A stretch of 64,000 nucleotides of DNA from an uncultured Alphaproteobacteria bacterium (GCA_902613845.1 CACMIW010000001.1:1-64000), one strand, 5' to 3'; positions 44,597 through 53,232 are shown, counted from the stretch's first letter. The notes: generated from the letters alone by a model not told the origin. Made by a program: numbers and translations.

Positions 44597-44671
44597 CCCG
44601 CATGAATGCTAACTGAACACTAATAAATATTTTGATATAGTCAAAGTTGTTCAAGTATTAAATATCCAAAA

Positions 44672-45943
44672 ATGAGTTTAAAATCGATTTTATCCTATAG
44701 TTTTCAGTCATTTTACCTTGCTGGGAGTTTTTTATTATTATTTATTTTTTTGCCCACATTTTACAATTTATCAATTGGTATCTCTTTAAGTGTTATCGGT
44801 CTAGTAATACTGATATCCAGATTTTTTGATGTCTTTTCAGACTTTTTAATTGGTTATTTAACAGAAAAAAGAATTATTTCAGGTCGATCAAGAAAAAATC
44901 AAATTCTTTTAGGAATAATAATATTTATTTTCTCCTTATTTGGCCTTTACGTTTTCCAATCTTCTAATATTTATTATTTTATTTTTTTTTATAACTTAGC
45001 ATTGATAAGTTACTCAATTGCAATCATTCCTTACGACTCTATAGTTATCGATCAAAAAAAAATTTTAAAAAAAAGATTTCGTTTGGCAGCAGTCAAAGAA
45101 GTATTTGCAATTTTAGGAGTTCTTGCAGCTCTTATTATTCCAACGACTATTTCAAATTTAAATAATGTTGAGCTATTAAACCCAGACGTTATAAAAACAA
45201 GTGGTTTTATTTTTATTTCTCTTGCAATTATAGGGGGATTAATTTTTTATTTTTTCTATGATGATGAACTGAATTACAAGCCAAATGAAATTTCTTGGAT
45301 AAAATTAAAAACTTTCATTAAAAAAAATAAAAAAATCTTACCTTTTTCTTACATTACATTTTTTAATTTACTTGCTAATAATTTTACTGCAAATTTATTT
45401 ATTATATTTGTATCTGAATATCTGGGTCTTAGTGATTATGCAGGCCATTTATTAATTTTGTATTTTCTTATAACATTAATTTCCACGCCATTTTGGTATT
45501 TTTTTGGAAAAAAATTTTCAAATATGTTTTTATTACAGATTGGAACCAGTATAACTATTTTTGGTTTCTTATTTGTTATTTTCACTAGCAGTGACTATTG
45601 GCAAATATATATATTTGTCATACTTATTACAGGAATTGGAATTGGAATTGATCTTATAATACCCCAGATTGAGTTAGCTGACATATTAGATGTAAATAAT
45701 GAAAATCGTTTATCACAGTTTTTTACCTCATTTTTCTCAATTATAAGAAAAGCTGCTATAGGAATTGCTGCTGGTATAGCACTAACGGGATATGGTTATT
45801 TACAATCAATAAATTTTACAATTCACCCAAATATTCCAAATATTATGATTTTTTATTTTTTTATACCGCTTACCATTAAATTGTTCGTATTAATCTTAGT
45901 AATGAGATATAGAAGTAAATTCAATGTCTCAATTAGAGAGTAA
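44672..45943 (+). CDS. MFS transporter, GPH/MelB-like
   Basis: The protein has 423 residues with about 11-12 hydrophobic helices. The loop 'SRFFDVFSDFLIGYLTEKRIISGRSRK' is the GPH-type A-x-x-D-x-x-x-D-x-x-x-G...G-R-R-x motif, and 'IIPYDSIVIDQ' matches the conserved P-Y-x-A/S region. The family moves sugars, glycosides or related solutes with a cation; this substrate is unknown. No Shine-Dalgarno is visible, and TAAATA ends 7 nt before the ATG, so the mRNA may be leaderless. It overlaps the next transporter gene by 20 nt. Confidence 0.85.
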   Translation: MSLKSILSYSFQSFYLAGSFLLLFIFLPTFYNLSIGISLSVIGLVILISRFFDVFSDFLIGYLTEKRIISGRSRKNQILLGIIIFIFSLFGLYVFQSSNIYYFIFFYNLALISYSIAIIPYDSIVIDQKKILKKRFRLAAVKEVFAILGVLAALIIPTTISNLNNVELLNPDVIKTSGFIFISLAIIGGLIFYFFYDDELNYKPNEISWIKLKTFIKKNKKILPFSYITFFNLLANNFTANLFIIFVSEYLGLSDYAGHLLILYFLITLISTPFWYFFGKKFSNMFLLQIGTSITIFGFLFVIFTSSDYWQIYIFVILITGIGIGIDLIIPQIELADILDVNNENRLSQFFTSFFSIIRKAAIGIAAGIALTGYGYLQSINFTIHPNIPNIMIFYFFIPLTIKLFVLILVMRYRSKFNVSIRE

Positions 45944-46796
45944 AAAACACGTAATTTACATACTAGGCACTGTTGCCTTTTTCTTATTTTCAATTGCAGA
46001 CACTATTATAAAGTTAATTGGAGATTTATATAAAGACACAGTTATATTTTCCATAGCAAGTTTCTCCGCAATAATCCCAGTGCTCTTTTATTTACTGTAC
46101 AGAAAGAGCTTAGAAGAAATAAAAACAAGCAATTATAAACTTCATTTTATAAGAGGTATTTTAATGACTTTGACCTATTATTTTGTTGTAAAAGGCATCA
46201 TTTTATTACCTTTATCTATTGCTTATCCAATAATTTTGTCAGCTCCTGTGTTACTTTCAATTATGGGAATAGTAATTTTAAAGGAGTCAATTTACCTATC
46301 CAAAATAATTTCTTTAATACTAGCTATGATTGCTGTTTTTATGGTCTCAGGTTTTAGTTTAAACGCAGGTTTTAATGCTTTGGGAGTAATATTTCTTATA
46401 TTAGGAGTAATTTCATTAGCGTGTCTAGATTTTACAGTGCGAGTTTATGGGAAATCTGAAAGAACTATGGCTTTGACTTTTTATAGTATGGGAATTACTG
46501 GCATAATTTTCACAGTATTTTCAATCAACCATTACAAAGATATCGCTTTGTACGATTTTTTAATAATGGTAGGTGCAGGGCTTATTGATGGTGTGGCCAT
46601 GATGATCTTAATCTATTCTCTTAGAAGAATAGAAGCTTCATTTTTTAGCATCACACATTATTCACAGATCATTTTTGGAATAGTAATTAGTATTTTTGTT
46701 TTCAATCACTACCCCTCAATTATAGAATTATGCGGAGCTATTTTAATAATAATTTCTGGATATCTTGTTTATTCTAAATTAAAAAAGCTAAATTGA
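45924..46796 (+). CDS. DMT-superfamily (EamA) transporter
   Basis: The protein has 290 residues with about ten hydrophobic helices in two EamA repeats. The end of repeat one shows 'YYFVVKGIILLPLSIAYPIILSAPVLLSIMGIVILKE', typical of drug/metabolite transporters, and repeat two ends 'EASFFSITHYSQIIFGIVISIFVF'. Substrate unknown; family members export amino acids or metabolites. It is translationally coupled to the MFS gene and overlaps the convergent DUF4864 gene by 9 nt. Confidence 0.88.
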   Translation: MSQLESKKHVIYILGTVAFFLFSIADTIIKLIGDLYKDTVIFSIASFSAIIPVLFYLLYRKSLEEIKTSNYKLHFIRGILMTLTYYFVVKGIILLPLSIAYPIILSAPVLLSIMGIVILKESIYLSKIISLILAMIAVFMVSGFSLNAGFNALGVIFLILGVISLACLDFTVRVYGKSERTMALTFYSMGITGIIFTVFSINHYKDIALYDFLIMVGAGLIDGVAMMILIYSLRRIEASFFSITHYSQIIFGIVISIFVFNHYPSIIELCGAILIIISGYLVYSKLKKLN

Positions 46797-47213
46797 TTGC
46801 TTTTCCATTGGGTAAATAGAGCAACCTGAAATTTTCCACTCTCCCTTGTCTTTAATGAGTGAGTACATTGCTAAATAAGAAACATTATCTTGCGAGACGA
46901 TTTGTAGTTGATGATATATAGCTCCTTCAAAAAATTTTGATTCCATAAAATAGTAATTTTTAGGGTTATAAACAGGCTCATAATAGTTTTTAACCATACT
47001 CATAAAATCTTGAGGATTATTGAACCTCATCTTGATGTAAGGTGAGGCATGAAAGAAAGCTCCTTCAGCATCTTTGTTAATGAAGGCCTTTAGTTGACTT
47101 TCAATCACTGCTTGCGTTTCACTAAACTCATTTTTATCAATAGTTTCTGCAATAGATATGGTGTTAAAAAGTAAAAGGCATAAACTTGTGTAAATTAATT
47201 TTTTAAACTGCAT
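46788..47213 (-). CDS. DUF4864-type secreted protein
   Basis: The protein has 141 residues with a signal peptide ending near Ala22. The mature part fits DUF4864, a small SnoaL/ketosteroid-isomerase-like fold: 'VIESQLKAFINKDAEGAFFHASPYIKMRFNN' followed by 'FMSMVKNYYEPVYNP' and a final 'EWKISGCSIYP'. Function unknown. It is divergent from the small TPR gene, with 30 nt between start codons. Confidence 0.78.
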   Translation of the reverse strand: MQFKKLIYTSLCLLLFNTISIAETIDKNEFSETQAVIESQLKAFINKDAEGAFFHASPYIKMRFNNPQDFMSMVKNYYEPVYNPKNYYFMESKFFEGAIYHQLQIVSQDNVSYLAMYSLIKDKGEWKISGCSIYPMEKQSI

Positions 47214-47243
47214 ACTATTTATATGCGTAATTAAACAATATAG

Positions 47244-47786
47244 ATGAAAATCATTTTAATTATATTCGCCTTGTTTTTGAACATATCCTATAGTTACGCA
47301 GATCAAAATAGCCCAAAACTTGATGAATTATTCAATCAGCTCTCCGAGGTAAAGGACTCAAAAGAACAAAGTCTAATTATATCAAAAATATGGGGAGAAT
47401 GGATGAAAATTGAAAATCCAGATGTAAAAATAGTAATGGATAATATTTCAGATTTTTTTAAATCTAAAAATTACCAATCTGCGATATCAGCTTTAACTCT
47501 TGCTATTGAGTTAGAGCCAAATTACGCGGAGGCCTACAACAAAAGGGCAACTTTTTATTTTATGATGGGAGACTATGAAAACTCTATGAGAGATATTGAA
47601 GTTACATTGTATCTTGAACCAAGACATTTTGGTGCATTAGATGGTTTGAGTAGAATTCTTATAAGCTACAAAAATTATGATGGAGCACTTAAGGTTTATC
47701 AAGAAATGAAAAAGTTAATGCCAAATGATTTGTCTGTTGATATGAAAATTGAAAATCTAAATCAAATGGTGTCAAAGGAAACTTAA
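47244..47786 (+). CDS. Small periplasmic TPR protein
   Basis: The protein has 180 residues with a signal peptide (about 1-20, ending 'SYA'). It then has two or three TPR units: 'YQSAISALTLAIELEPNYAEAYNKRATFYFMMGDYENSMRDIEVTLYLEP' is textbook in spacing, with conserved W/L/G/Y/A/P positions. Such proteins act as scaffolds; no partner is evident. Similar short secreted TPR proteins are common in alphaproteobacteria. It is followed by 223 nt without a gene that holds a GC-rich hairpin. Confidence 0.82.
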   Translation: MKIILIIFALFLNISYSYADQNSPKLDELFNQLSEVKDSKEQSLIISKIWGEWMKIENPDVKIVMDNISDFFKSKNYQSAISALTLAIELEPNYAEAYNKRATFYFMMGDYENSMRDIEVTLYLEPRHFGALDGLSRILISYKNYDGALKVYQEMKKLMPNDLSVDMKIENLNQMVSKET

Positions 47787-47836
47787 ATTAACCAATTGGT
47801 TAAGAATATAGTTTAACGAAATAATGAAATTTATTG

Positions 47837-47886
47837 CCCCTTGCCACCTTCCTCCTCGACAATGTCTCAACCCAAGCGGCTAGGGG
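47837..47886. ncRNA. GC-rich hairpin with a TTCCTCCTC loop upstream of the transsulfuration gene
   Basis: CCCCTTGCC (47837-47845) pairs with GGCTAGGGG (47878-47886), 8 of 9 positions, around a 32-nt loop that begins ACCTTCCTCCTCGAC. The element is sharply more GC-rich than the gap around it (47787-48009), a typical mark of a structured RNA in AT-rich genomes. No T-run follows on either strand. TCCTCC mimics the anti-Shine-Dalgarno of 16S rRNA. It could be an independent small RNA or part of the leader of the next gene. Confidence 0.4.
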
Positions 47887-48009
47887 ACGGGTATAATATT
47901 CGAATTTTGGTTGATATGAAACAGATTTCTTATAATTTAAAAAGCCTATCAAATAAGAAAAATATCGTTATAGATGTTATTTAAAAATTAATTAGTTATA
48001 AATTGAGCT

Positions 48010-49149
48010 GTGAAAAAAAAATTTAACACAAAAGTAATTCATTCTGGACATGGCCCAGATAAAGAAACGGGAGCCGTTATGCCACCGATACATCTTTCAT
48101 CAACCTTCAAACAAATGGAGCCCGGAAATTTTGAGTATGAATATGCTAGAACCAAAAATCCTTCTAGAGATGTACTAGAAAAATTACTAGCACAAATTGA
48201 GTCTGGAGATAAAGCTTTTGCATTTGCATCGGGCATGTCAGCAATTAATACAGTTTGTGACCTATTTGGCACAAACTACCATATAGTTTGTTCTGATGAT
48301 GTATATGGGGGTACTCGTAGGTTATTTGATAAAGTTAAATCAAATATTGACGTAACTTACATCGACTTTGATAAAAATATAAACTGGAATGATGAAATAA
48401 AAGAAAACACAAAATTTATATGGATTGAAACACCATCAAATCCTTTAATGAAAATTATTGATATTAAAAACACTGTTAATATTGCAAGTGAGTTTAAATT
48501 ACCTGTGATATGTGATAACACATTTGCCTCTCCATATAATCAGAGACCACTTGAATTAGGTGCAGATATGGTAGTGAGTTCTTCAACAAAATATTTAGGA
48601 GGCCACTCAGATATTGTTGGCGGGTCTATTGTTATTAAAGAGAATAAGGAATACGCTGAAAAAATTTCTTTTATTCAAAATGCAGTTGGGGCTATCCCCT
48701 CTCCCTTTGATTGTTATTTATTAACAAGAAGCATTAAAACACTTTCTGTAAGAATGAAGCAACATAATGAAAATGCTATTGCTGTGTCTAATTATTTATC
48801 CAATCATCCTAAGATAGAAAAAGTTTTTTTTCCAGGTAATGATAAAAGGCACAAGGAAATTGCAGAAAAACAAATGGATGGTTTTGGTGGAATGATGTCT
48901 TTTGTAATTGACTCAGATATTAATGGGGTAAAAACTTTTCTAAAAAATTTAAATTTATTTACACTCGCGGAAAGCCTAGGAGGAGTCGAAAGTTTGATCG
49001 AGCATCCAGCCATCATGACCCATGCTTCTATAGATCCATCAATTAGAGAAAAATTAGGCATATCAGAAACATTACTAAGAATATCTGTGGGTATTGAAGA
49101 TGTAGATGATTTGATATCAGATTTAGACCAAGCCCTATCAAAGATTTAA
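48010..49149 (+). CDS. Cys/Met-metabolism PLP enzyme (cystathionine gamma-lyase/synthase family)
   Basis: The protein has 379 residues from GTG 48010. The fold-type I transsulfuration signature is present: 'IHLSSTFKQ', 'YEYARTKNPSRDVLEKLLA', 'AFASGMSAI', 'DDVYGGTRRL' and the PLP lysine in 'SSSTKYLGGHSDIVGG', followed by 'GGVESLIEHPAIMTHAS'. Family members make or split cystathionine; the exact reaction cannot be read from sequence. The next gene, 1 nt downstream, is cysteine synthase, so a sulfur amino acid role is likely. TATAAA (47997-48002) lies 7 nt before the GTG and no Shine-Dalgarno is visible, so the mRNA may be leaderless. Confidence 0.88.
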   Translation: MKKKFNTKVIHSGHGPDKETGAVMPPIHLSSTFKQMEPGNFEYEYARTKNPSRDVLEKLLAQIESGDKAFAFASGMSAINTVCDLFGTNYHIVCSDDVYGGTRRLFDKVKSNIDVTYIDFDKNINWNDEIKENTKFIWIETPSNPLMKIIDIKNTVNIASEFKLPVICDNTFASPYNQRPLELGADMVVSSSTKYLGGHSDIVGGSIVIKENKEYAEKISFIQNAVGAIPSPFDCYLLTRSIKTLSVRMKQHNENAIAVSNYLSNHPKIEKVFFPGNDKRHKEIAEKQMDGFGGMMSFVIDSDINGVKTFLKNLNLFTLAESLGGVESLIEHPAIMTHASIDPSIREKLGISETLLRISVGIEDVDDLISDLDQALSKI

Positions 49150-49150
49150 G

Positions 49151-50143
49151 ATGAGAGACATAGTTGATTTTATTGGCAATACGCCACTTATTAAGCTCAA
49201 ATATCCATCTGAAATTACGGGTTGTAATATTTATGGTAAAGCAGAATTTATGAATCCAGCTGGTTCTATCAAAGATAGAACGGCATTGGGTATAATCCTT
49301 GATGCTGAAGAGAATAATTTAATTGAACCAGGCGGCACTGTCGTTGAGGGTACCTTTGGAAACACAGGTATTGCTTTAACAATGATTAACAATGCTAGAG
49401 GATACAAAACTATAATTGTAATGCCTGACGGTGCATCAGAGGAGAAGCAAAGTATTTTAAGGAATATGGGGGCAAAGCTAAAAGTTGTACCAACTAAACC
49501 CTATTCTGATCCAGGTAATTATCAGCATGTATCAAAGAGGTTAGTTGAAGATTTACAATCAAAAGGAAAGACTTCAGTTATGTGGGCAAACCAATTTGAC
49601 AATACAGCAAATTACAAATTTCACTCAAAAACCACAGCTAAAGAAATATTCAATCAGCTTGATGGAAAAGTTGACGGATTTACTTGTGCAATTGGGTCGG
49701 GTGGAACATTAGCAGGCACATCTATTGGACTCAAAGAATTAAATTCAAATATAAAAATAGCTTGTACAGATCCACAAGGTGCTCAAATGTATAATTATTT
49801 TAAATATTCTAAATTGGAAGTTAAAGGCGAGCCATCAGAAACGGAGGGAATAGGCCAGTATAGAGTGACAAAAAATGTTGAACCTTCCCTTATTGATTTC
49901 TCATACCATATTACTGATTATGATGCGTTTGAACTTTTATATAAAATGGTCAAAACAGAAGGCTTATTTCTTGGCTCCAGTTCTGGAGTAAATGTAGCAG
50001 GGGCTATCGAAATGGCTAAAGAAATGGGACCAGGTAAAAACATTGTTACAATTCTGTGTGATGATGCTAACAAGTATTTTAGTAAGTTGTATAACAAAGA
50101 ATATCTGTTATCAAAAAAACTTCCTGTTCCCGAGTGGCTTTAA
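49151..50143 (+). CDS. cysK: Cysteine synthase A (O-acetylserine sulfhydrylase family)
   Basis: The protein has 330 residues. PLP fold-type II: 'FIGNTPLIKLKYPSEITGCNIYGKAEFMNPAGSIKDRTA' in outline, with the PLP lysine in 'GSIKDRTA'. It also has 'GTFGNTGIALT', 'IGSGGTLAGTSIG' and 'TEGIGQYRVT'. It ends with the alphaproteobacterial tail 'LPVPEWL'. It makes cysteine from O-acetylserine and sulfide. A cystathionine beta-synthase role is possible because of the partner upstream gene. It converges with cytochrome b561, with 4 nt between stops. Confidence 0.9.
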   Translation: MRDIVDFIGNTPLIKLKYPSEITGCNIYGKAEFMNPAGSIKDRTALGIILDAEENNLIEPGGTVVEGTFGNTGIALTMINNARGYKTIIVMPDGASEEKQSILRNMGAKLKVVPTKPYSDPGNYQHVSKRLVEDLQSKGKTSVMWANQFDNTANYKFHSKTTAKEIFNQLDGKVDGFTCAIGSGGTLAGTSIGLKELNSNIKIACTDPQGAQMYNYFKYSKLEVKGEPSETEGIGQYRVTKNVEPSLIDFSYHITDYDAFELLYKMVKTEGLFLGSSSGVNVAGAIEMAKEMGPGKNIVTILCDDANKYFSKLYNKEYLLSKKLPVPEWL

Positions 50144-50147
50144 AATT

Positions 50148-50693
50148 TTAATCACTACCAAAAGTCATTCTTTTTAAAGTTCTATCTTTTAATACAAAAT
50201 GGTGCATAAGTGCAGCTCCTGAATGTATAAAAAATAAAACTAATAAAACATTACTAGAATATTCATGGAAACTTTTGAACAAGTACCTTAAATCACTGTT
50301 GTGATCCAATAAATTTATTAATTCAAAATTTAAAAACATTACTGTGTCACCTTGTAAGTTTGTAAGGATGTATCCAGATATTGGTTGTAAAAAAAATATT
50401 GAGTAAAATAAAAAATAGTTAGTTTTAGCAACATAAATTAATATTTTATTTTTTAAGATGGGCTTGGGCCTAATATTGATAAATTTCCAACTTAATCTAA
50501 ATATTGCTAGGACAAGAATTGAAAGACCTAGTGTGTTGTGTATCATCAATATTTCATAATAATACTCAAAATTATTCTCTAAATTTTTACCTAATATGTA
50601 TGTTGCAATTATAAGAGCAGCCATAATCCAATGAAATAACTTGCTAATTAAACCGTAATTATCTGCGCTGTTTGCTAACTTCATTATCTTCAA
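50148..50693 (-). CDS. Cytochrome b561
   Basis: The protein has 181 residues with four hydrophobic helices. Candidate haem-ligating His residues lie in 'KLFHWIMAALI' (helix 1), 'MIHNTLGLSILVLAIFR' (helix 2) and 'FFIHSGAALMHHFVLKD' (helix 4), the standard CybB pattern including 'ALMHH...KD'. It moves electrons between quinone and periplasmic partners, often as a superoxide:ubiquinone oxidoreductase. It is divergent from tupA with 28 nt between starts. Confidence 0.9.
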   Translation of the reverse strand: MKIMKLANSADNYGLISKLFHWIMAALIIATYILGKNLENNFEYYYEILMIHNTLGLSILVLAIFRLSWKFINIRPKPILKNKILIYVAKTNYFLFYSIFFLQPISGYILTNLQGDTVMFLNFELINLLDHNSDLRYLFKSFHEYSSNVLLVLFFIHSGAALMHHFVLKDRTLKRMTFGSD

Positions 50694-50721
50694 TTATGTA
50701 TGTTAATATTGTTGTTAATAA

Positions 50722-51516
50722 ATGAAATTAAAAAATTTATTTTTATCGTTATTTTTATTTTTTTCCATCAGTGTTTATTCTAAAGATTTTATAGTCATTC
50801 AATCTACTACTAGCATTGCTAATACGGGCTTACTTGATCTCTTAGCATCAGAATTTAAAAATAAAACTGGAATTAGCGTAAGACCTATTGCAGTTGGAAC
50901 CGGTAATGCTATTGCAAACGCAAAAAGGGGCGACGGAGATTTATTATTTGTTCATTCAAAAAAAGATGAATTAGAATTTATAGACGAGGGCTACGGTGTT
51001 CAAAGATATGAAATTATGTACAATAAGTTTATTTTAATTGGTCCAAAATCTGACCCGCTGAAAATATCACAAGAGGAAGATATTTTATCCGCATTAAAAA
51101 AAATATATAACTCAGAATACAAATTTATTTCAAGAGATGATAATTCTGGAACTCATAAAAAAGAACAAGAATTATGGAGTTTGGCAAATATAAAAAAATT
51201 TGACTCTGATAGATATATAAAAACTGGGACAAGCATGGCCAATACATTAAATATTGCCTCTGAAATTGATGCCTATACCATAAGTGACAAAGGCACCTGG
51301 CTATCTTTTAAAAATAAAAATAATTTAAAAATTCTTTTTGAGGGTGGTGATGAATTACATAATCCTTATGGAATTATTGCGGTCAATCCAGAAAAATTCC
51401 CTCATGTCGAGTATAAAAAATCTCAGAAGTTCATTGAATGGTTGATTACAGGTGAGGGCAAAGATGTTATTAATAGGTTTACATATAACGGTGAAAAGTT
51501 GTTTCATACCAATTAA
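50722..51516 (+). CDS. tupA: Tungstate ABC transporter, substrate-binding protein
   Basis: The protein has 264 residues with a signal peptide ending near 'VYS'. The TupA signature is present: 'IQSTTSIANTGLLDLLASEF' and 'VGTGNAIANAKRGDGDLLFVHSKKDE', then 'SRDDNSGTHKKEQELW'. TupA binds tungstate with high selectivity in the periplasm; molybdate is a possible alternative ligand. It is followed by permease and ATPase genes, giving a complete importer. Tungsten would serve W-dependent oxidoreductases encoded elsewhere. Confidence 0.9.
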   Translation: MKLKNLFLSLFLFFSISVYSKDFIVIQSTTSIANTGLLDLLASEFKNKTGISVRPIAVGTGNAIANAKRGDGDLLFVHSKKDELEFIDEGYGVQRYEIMYNKFILIGPKSDPLKISQEEDILSALKKIYNSEYKFISRDDNSGTHKKEQELWSLANIKKFDSDRYIKTGTSMANTLNIASEIDAYTISDKGTWLSFKNKNNLKILFEGGDELHNPYGIIAVNPEKFPHVEYKKSQKFIEWLITGEGKDVINRFTYNGEKLFHTN

Positions 51517-51526
51517 TACTATCTAA

Positions 51527-52183
51527 ATGTTAACTTTTGAAAAAATACAATCCGCAGTTTTTATTACAATTTATGTAAGTATTTTCTCAACTTTAATTGC
51601 ATTTTTTTTATCAATGATCTTTGGCTATTTAATTGCTATTTATCAATTCCAATTAAAAAAACCAATTGTAATTTTCTTAAGCTCTCTTACCTCTATCCCT
51701 CCCGTATGTGCAGGGCTATTAGTCTATATACTTATAAGTAGATCTGGCCCCTTAGGTTGGATGGAAATTCTATATTCACCTTTAGCAATGATCATTGCTC
51801 AGATCGTAATTATCTTCCCAATTATGATAACTTTAATTATTAAAAACATTGAAGAGGATTATCCAATTTATAGAGATGAATTAATGTCTTATGGAGCCTC
51901 CAAAAAAGATATAATTTTCGTACTCTTTTCAAATAAAACAAATATTTACATCACTGTCTTTTTACTAGGTTTTGGCAGGGCTATTAGCGAGTATGGTGCA
52001 GCTGCAATTGTAGGAGGCTCAATTGATCATTTCACAAGAAACATGACAGCGACAATTGCTTTAGAAACTTCTAAAGGGAATGTTTCATTAGGTATAGTTT
52101 TAGGAACGATATTAATTTCCCTCACACTTTTAATATCAATATCCCTTAATTTTTTAAATAAAAATAATGATCAAAGTAAATAA
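51527..52183 (+). CDS. tupB: Tungstate ABC transporter, permease
   Basis: The protein has 218 residues with five to six hydrophobic helices. The cytoplasmic EAA-type loop 'DELMSYGASKKDIIFVLF' precedes 'LLGFGRAISEYGAAAIVGG', a conserved stretch of the TupB/ModB permease family. It should form a homodimeric channel. It starts 10 nt after tupA and overlaps tupC by 17 nt. Confidence 0.92.
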   Translation: MLTFEKIQSAVFITIYVSIFSTLIAFFLSMIFGYLIAIYQFQLKKPIVIFLSSLTSIPPVCAGLLVYILISRSGPLGWMEILYSPLAMIIAQIVIIFPIMITLIIKNIEEDYPIYRDELMSYGASKKDIIFVLFSNKTNIYITVFLLGFGRAISEYGAAAIVGGSIDHFTRNMTATIALETSKGNVSLGIVLGTILISLTLLISISLNFLNKNNDQSK

Positions 52184-52772
52184 TATTTCATATACGATTG
52201 ATGGAAAAAATATTCTCTCGAATATTAATCTAAATATCATACGAAATAAAATTACAGTTATTACTGGAAAAAATGGTTCTGGTAAAAGCTCTCTAATAAA
52301 AATTATAAATAAAATTATTATTCCTAATAAAGGAACAATTAACTCTGATTATTGTGAACCTATACCGATGCTTTTTCAAAAACCTATTTCTTTAAATAAA
52401 AGTTTAGAGGATAATTTTCTGCTATTAAGCAAATTAAAGAAATCCAAGGTAAATAAGTTCTACTTTAATTTATTTAAATTAAATAAATTAAAAAAACGGA
52501 AATTTCAAAATTTATCAGAAGGAGAAAAACAGAAAGTATTCATTTCTAGATTAATGAGCTATGAACAAGATTTAATCATTTTAGACGAACCTAATCAGAA
52601 CCTTGACTTAGAAAGTGAAAAGATTTTTTTTACTTCTTTGTCTAAAGTTAAAAATAAAACTATTCTTTTATCTCTCCACAATATGAGTCTTGTAAAAAAA
52701 TTTGCAGATTACGTGATAGTTTTAGATTCAGGAAAAATTGTATTTAACGATATTTCTTCAAAATTTTTTTAA
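52167..52772 (+). CDS. tupC: Tungstate ABC transporter, ATPase
   Basis: The protein has 201 residues. Walker A 'ITGKNGSGKSSL' (about 33-42), signature 'NLSEGEKQKVFISRL' and Walker B 'LIILDEPNQNLD' are followed by the switch His in 'LLSLHNMSL'. It powers the Tup importer. The short length without a regulatory C-terminal domain matches TupC rather than ModC. It overlaps tupB by 17 nt. Confidence 0.92.
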   Translation: MIKVNNISYTIDGKNILSNINLNIIRNKITVITGKNGSGKSSLIKIINKIIIPNKGTINSDYCEPIPMLFQKPISLNKSLEDNFLLLSKLKKSKVNKFYFNLFKLNKLKKRKFQNLSEGEKQKVFISRLMSYEQDLIILDEPNQNLDLESEKIFFTSLSKVKNKTILLSLHNMSLVKKFADYVIVLDSGKIVFNDISSKFF

Positions 52773-52813
52773 TGTTCCATACATAATTTACTGATATTCT
52801 AAAAATACATATT

Positions 52814-53227
52814 ATGATTAAAAGTTTACTTGCCTTAATATTTTTATTCCCATTTTTAGCTTATTCTAACCCTGTGCTTGATCGGCAAGAGTCCATGAGA
52901 GACTTCAATAAACTAATGAGAGCTGCAAACAATTTAATTAAAGACGATGTGATTAACGATGACTTGGCAGGAATTTATGAAGAAATCGAAAATATAATGA
53001 GAGTTTACCCTACTTTATTTCCTGATGATTCATTTGGAGGTAAGTCAAAAGCTAGTACTGACATAATTGACAATAGAGAATTGTTTAATCAAATTGCAAA
53101 AGAGACAGAAGACAACGCAGCACTTGCAAAATTATCCTCATTAGAGGGTGATATTGAAAGTGTTCAACAATTTCACCAAAATCTATTTGGAAGCTGTAAG
53201 AGTTGCCACTCTCGTTTCAGAGATTAA
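52814..53227 (+). CDS. Cytochrome c'-type protein
   Basis: The protein has 137 residues with a signal peptide (about 1-18). A four-helix-bundle-like mature part ends with the haem motif C-K-S-C-H near residues 129-133 ('SCKSCHSRFRD'). A C-terminal CxxCH after an Asn/Leu-rich helix is the cytochrome c' arrangement. These periplasmic cytochromes bind NO or shuttle electrons. A rhodanese gene follows directly and may be co-transcribed. Confidence 0.82.
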   Translation: MIKSLLALIFLFPFLAYSNPVLDRQESMRDFNKLMRAANNLIKDDVINDDLAGIYEEIENIMRVYPTLFPDDSFGGKSKASTDIIDNRELFNQIAKETEDNAALAKLSSLEGDIESVQQFHQNLFGSCKSCHSRFRD

Positions 53228-53232
53228 TAAGA

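Noticed and set aside
44580-44671. Possible tmRNA end: the complement of 44597 onward reads GGGGGCTGATTC, like the 5' end of tmRNA
   Set aside because: The conserved TTCGAC, a T-arm, a CCA end and a tag reading frame are all missing nearby, in standard or permuted order.
47871-47900. tRNA-like D-arm (CCCAAGCGGCTAGGGGA) before the transsulfuration gene
   Set aside because: No acceptable anticodon arm, T-loop or acceptor pairing follows, so it is not a tRNA; it is used by the hairpin stem instead.
47787-48009. SAM-II, SAM-V or SAH riboswitch upstream of the Cys/Met enzyme gene
   Set aside because: The conserved cores known for these classes were not found; only a simple hairpin is supported.
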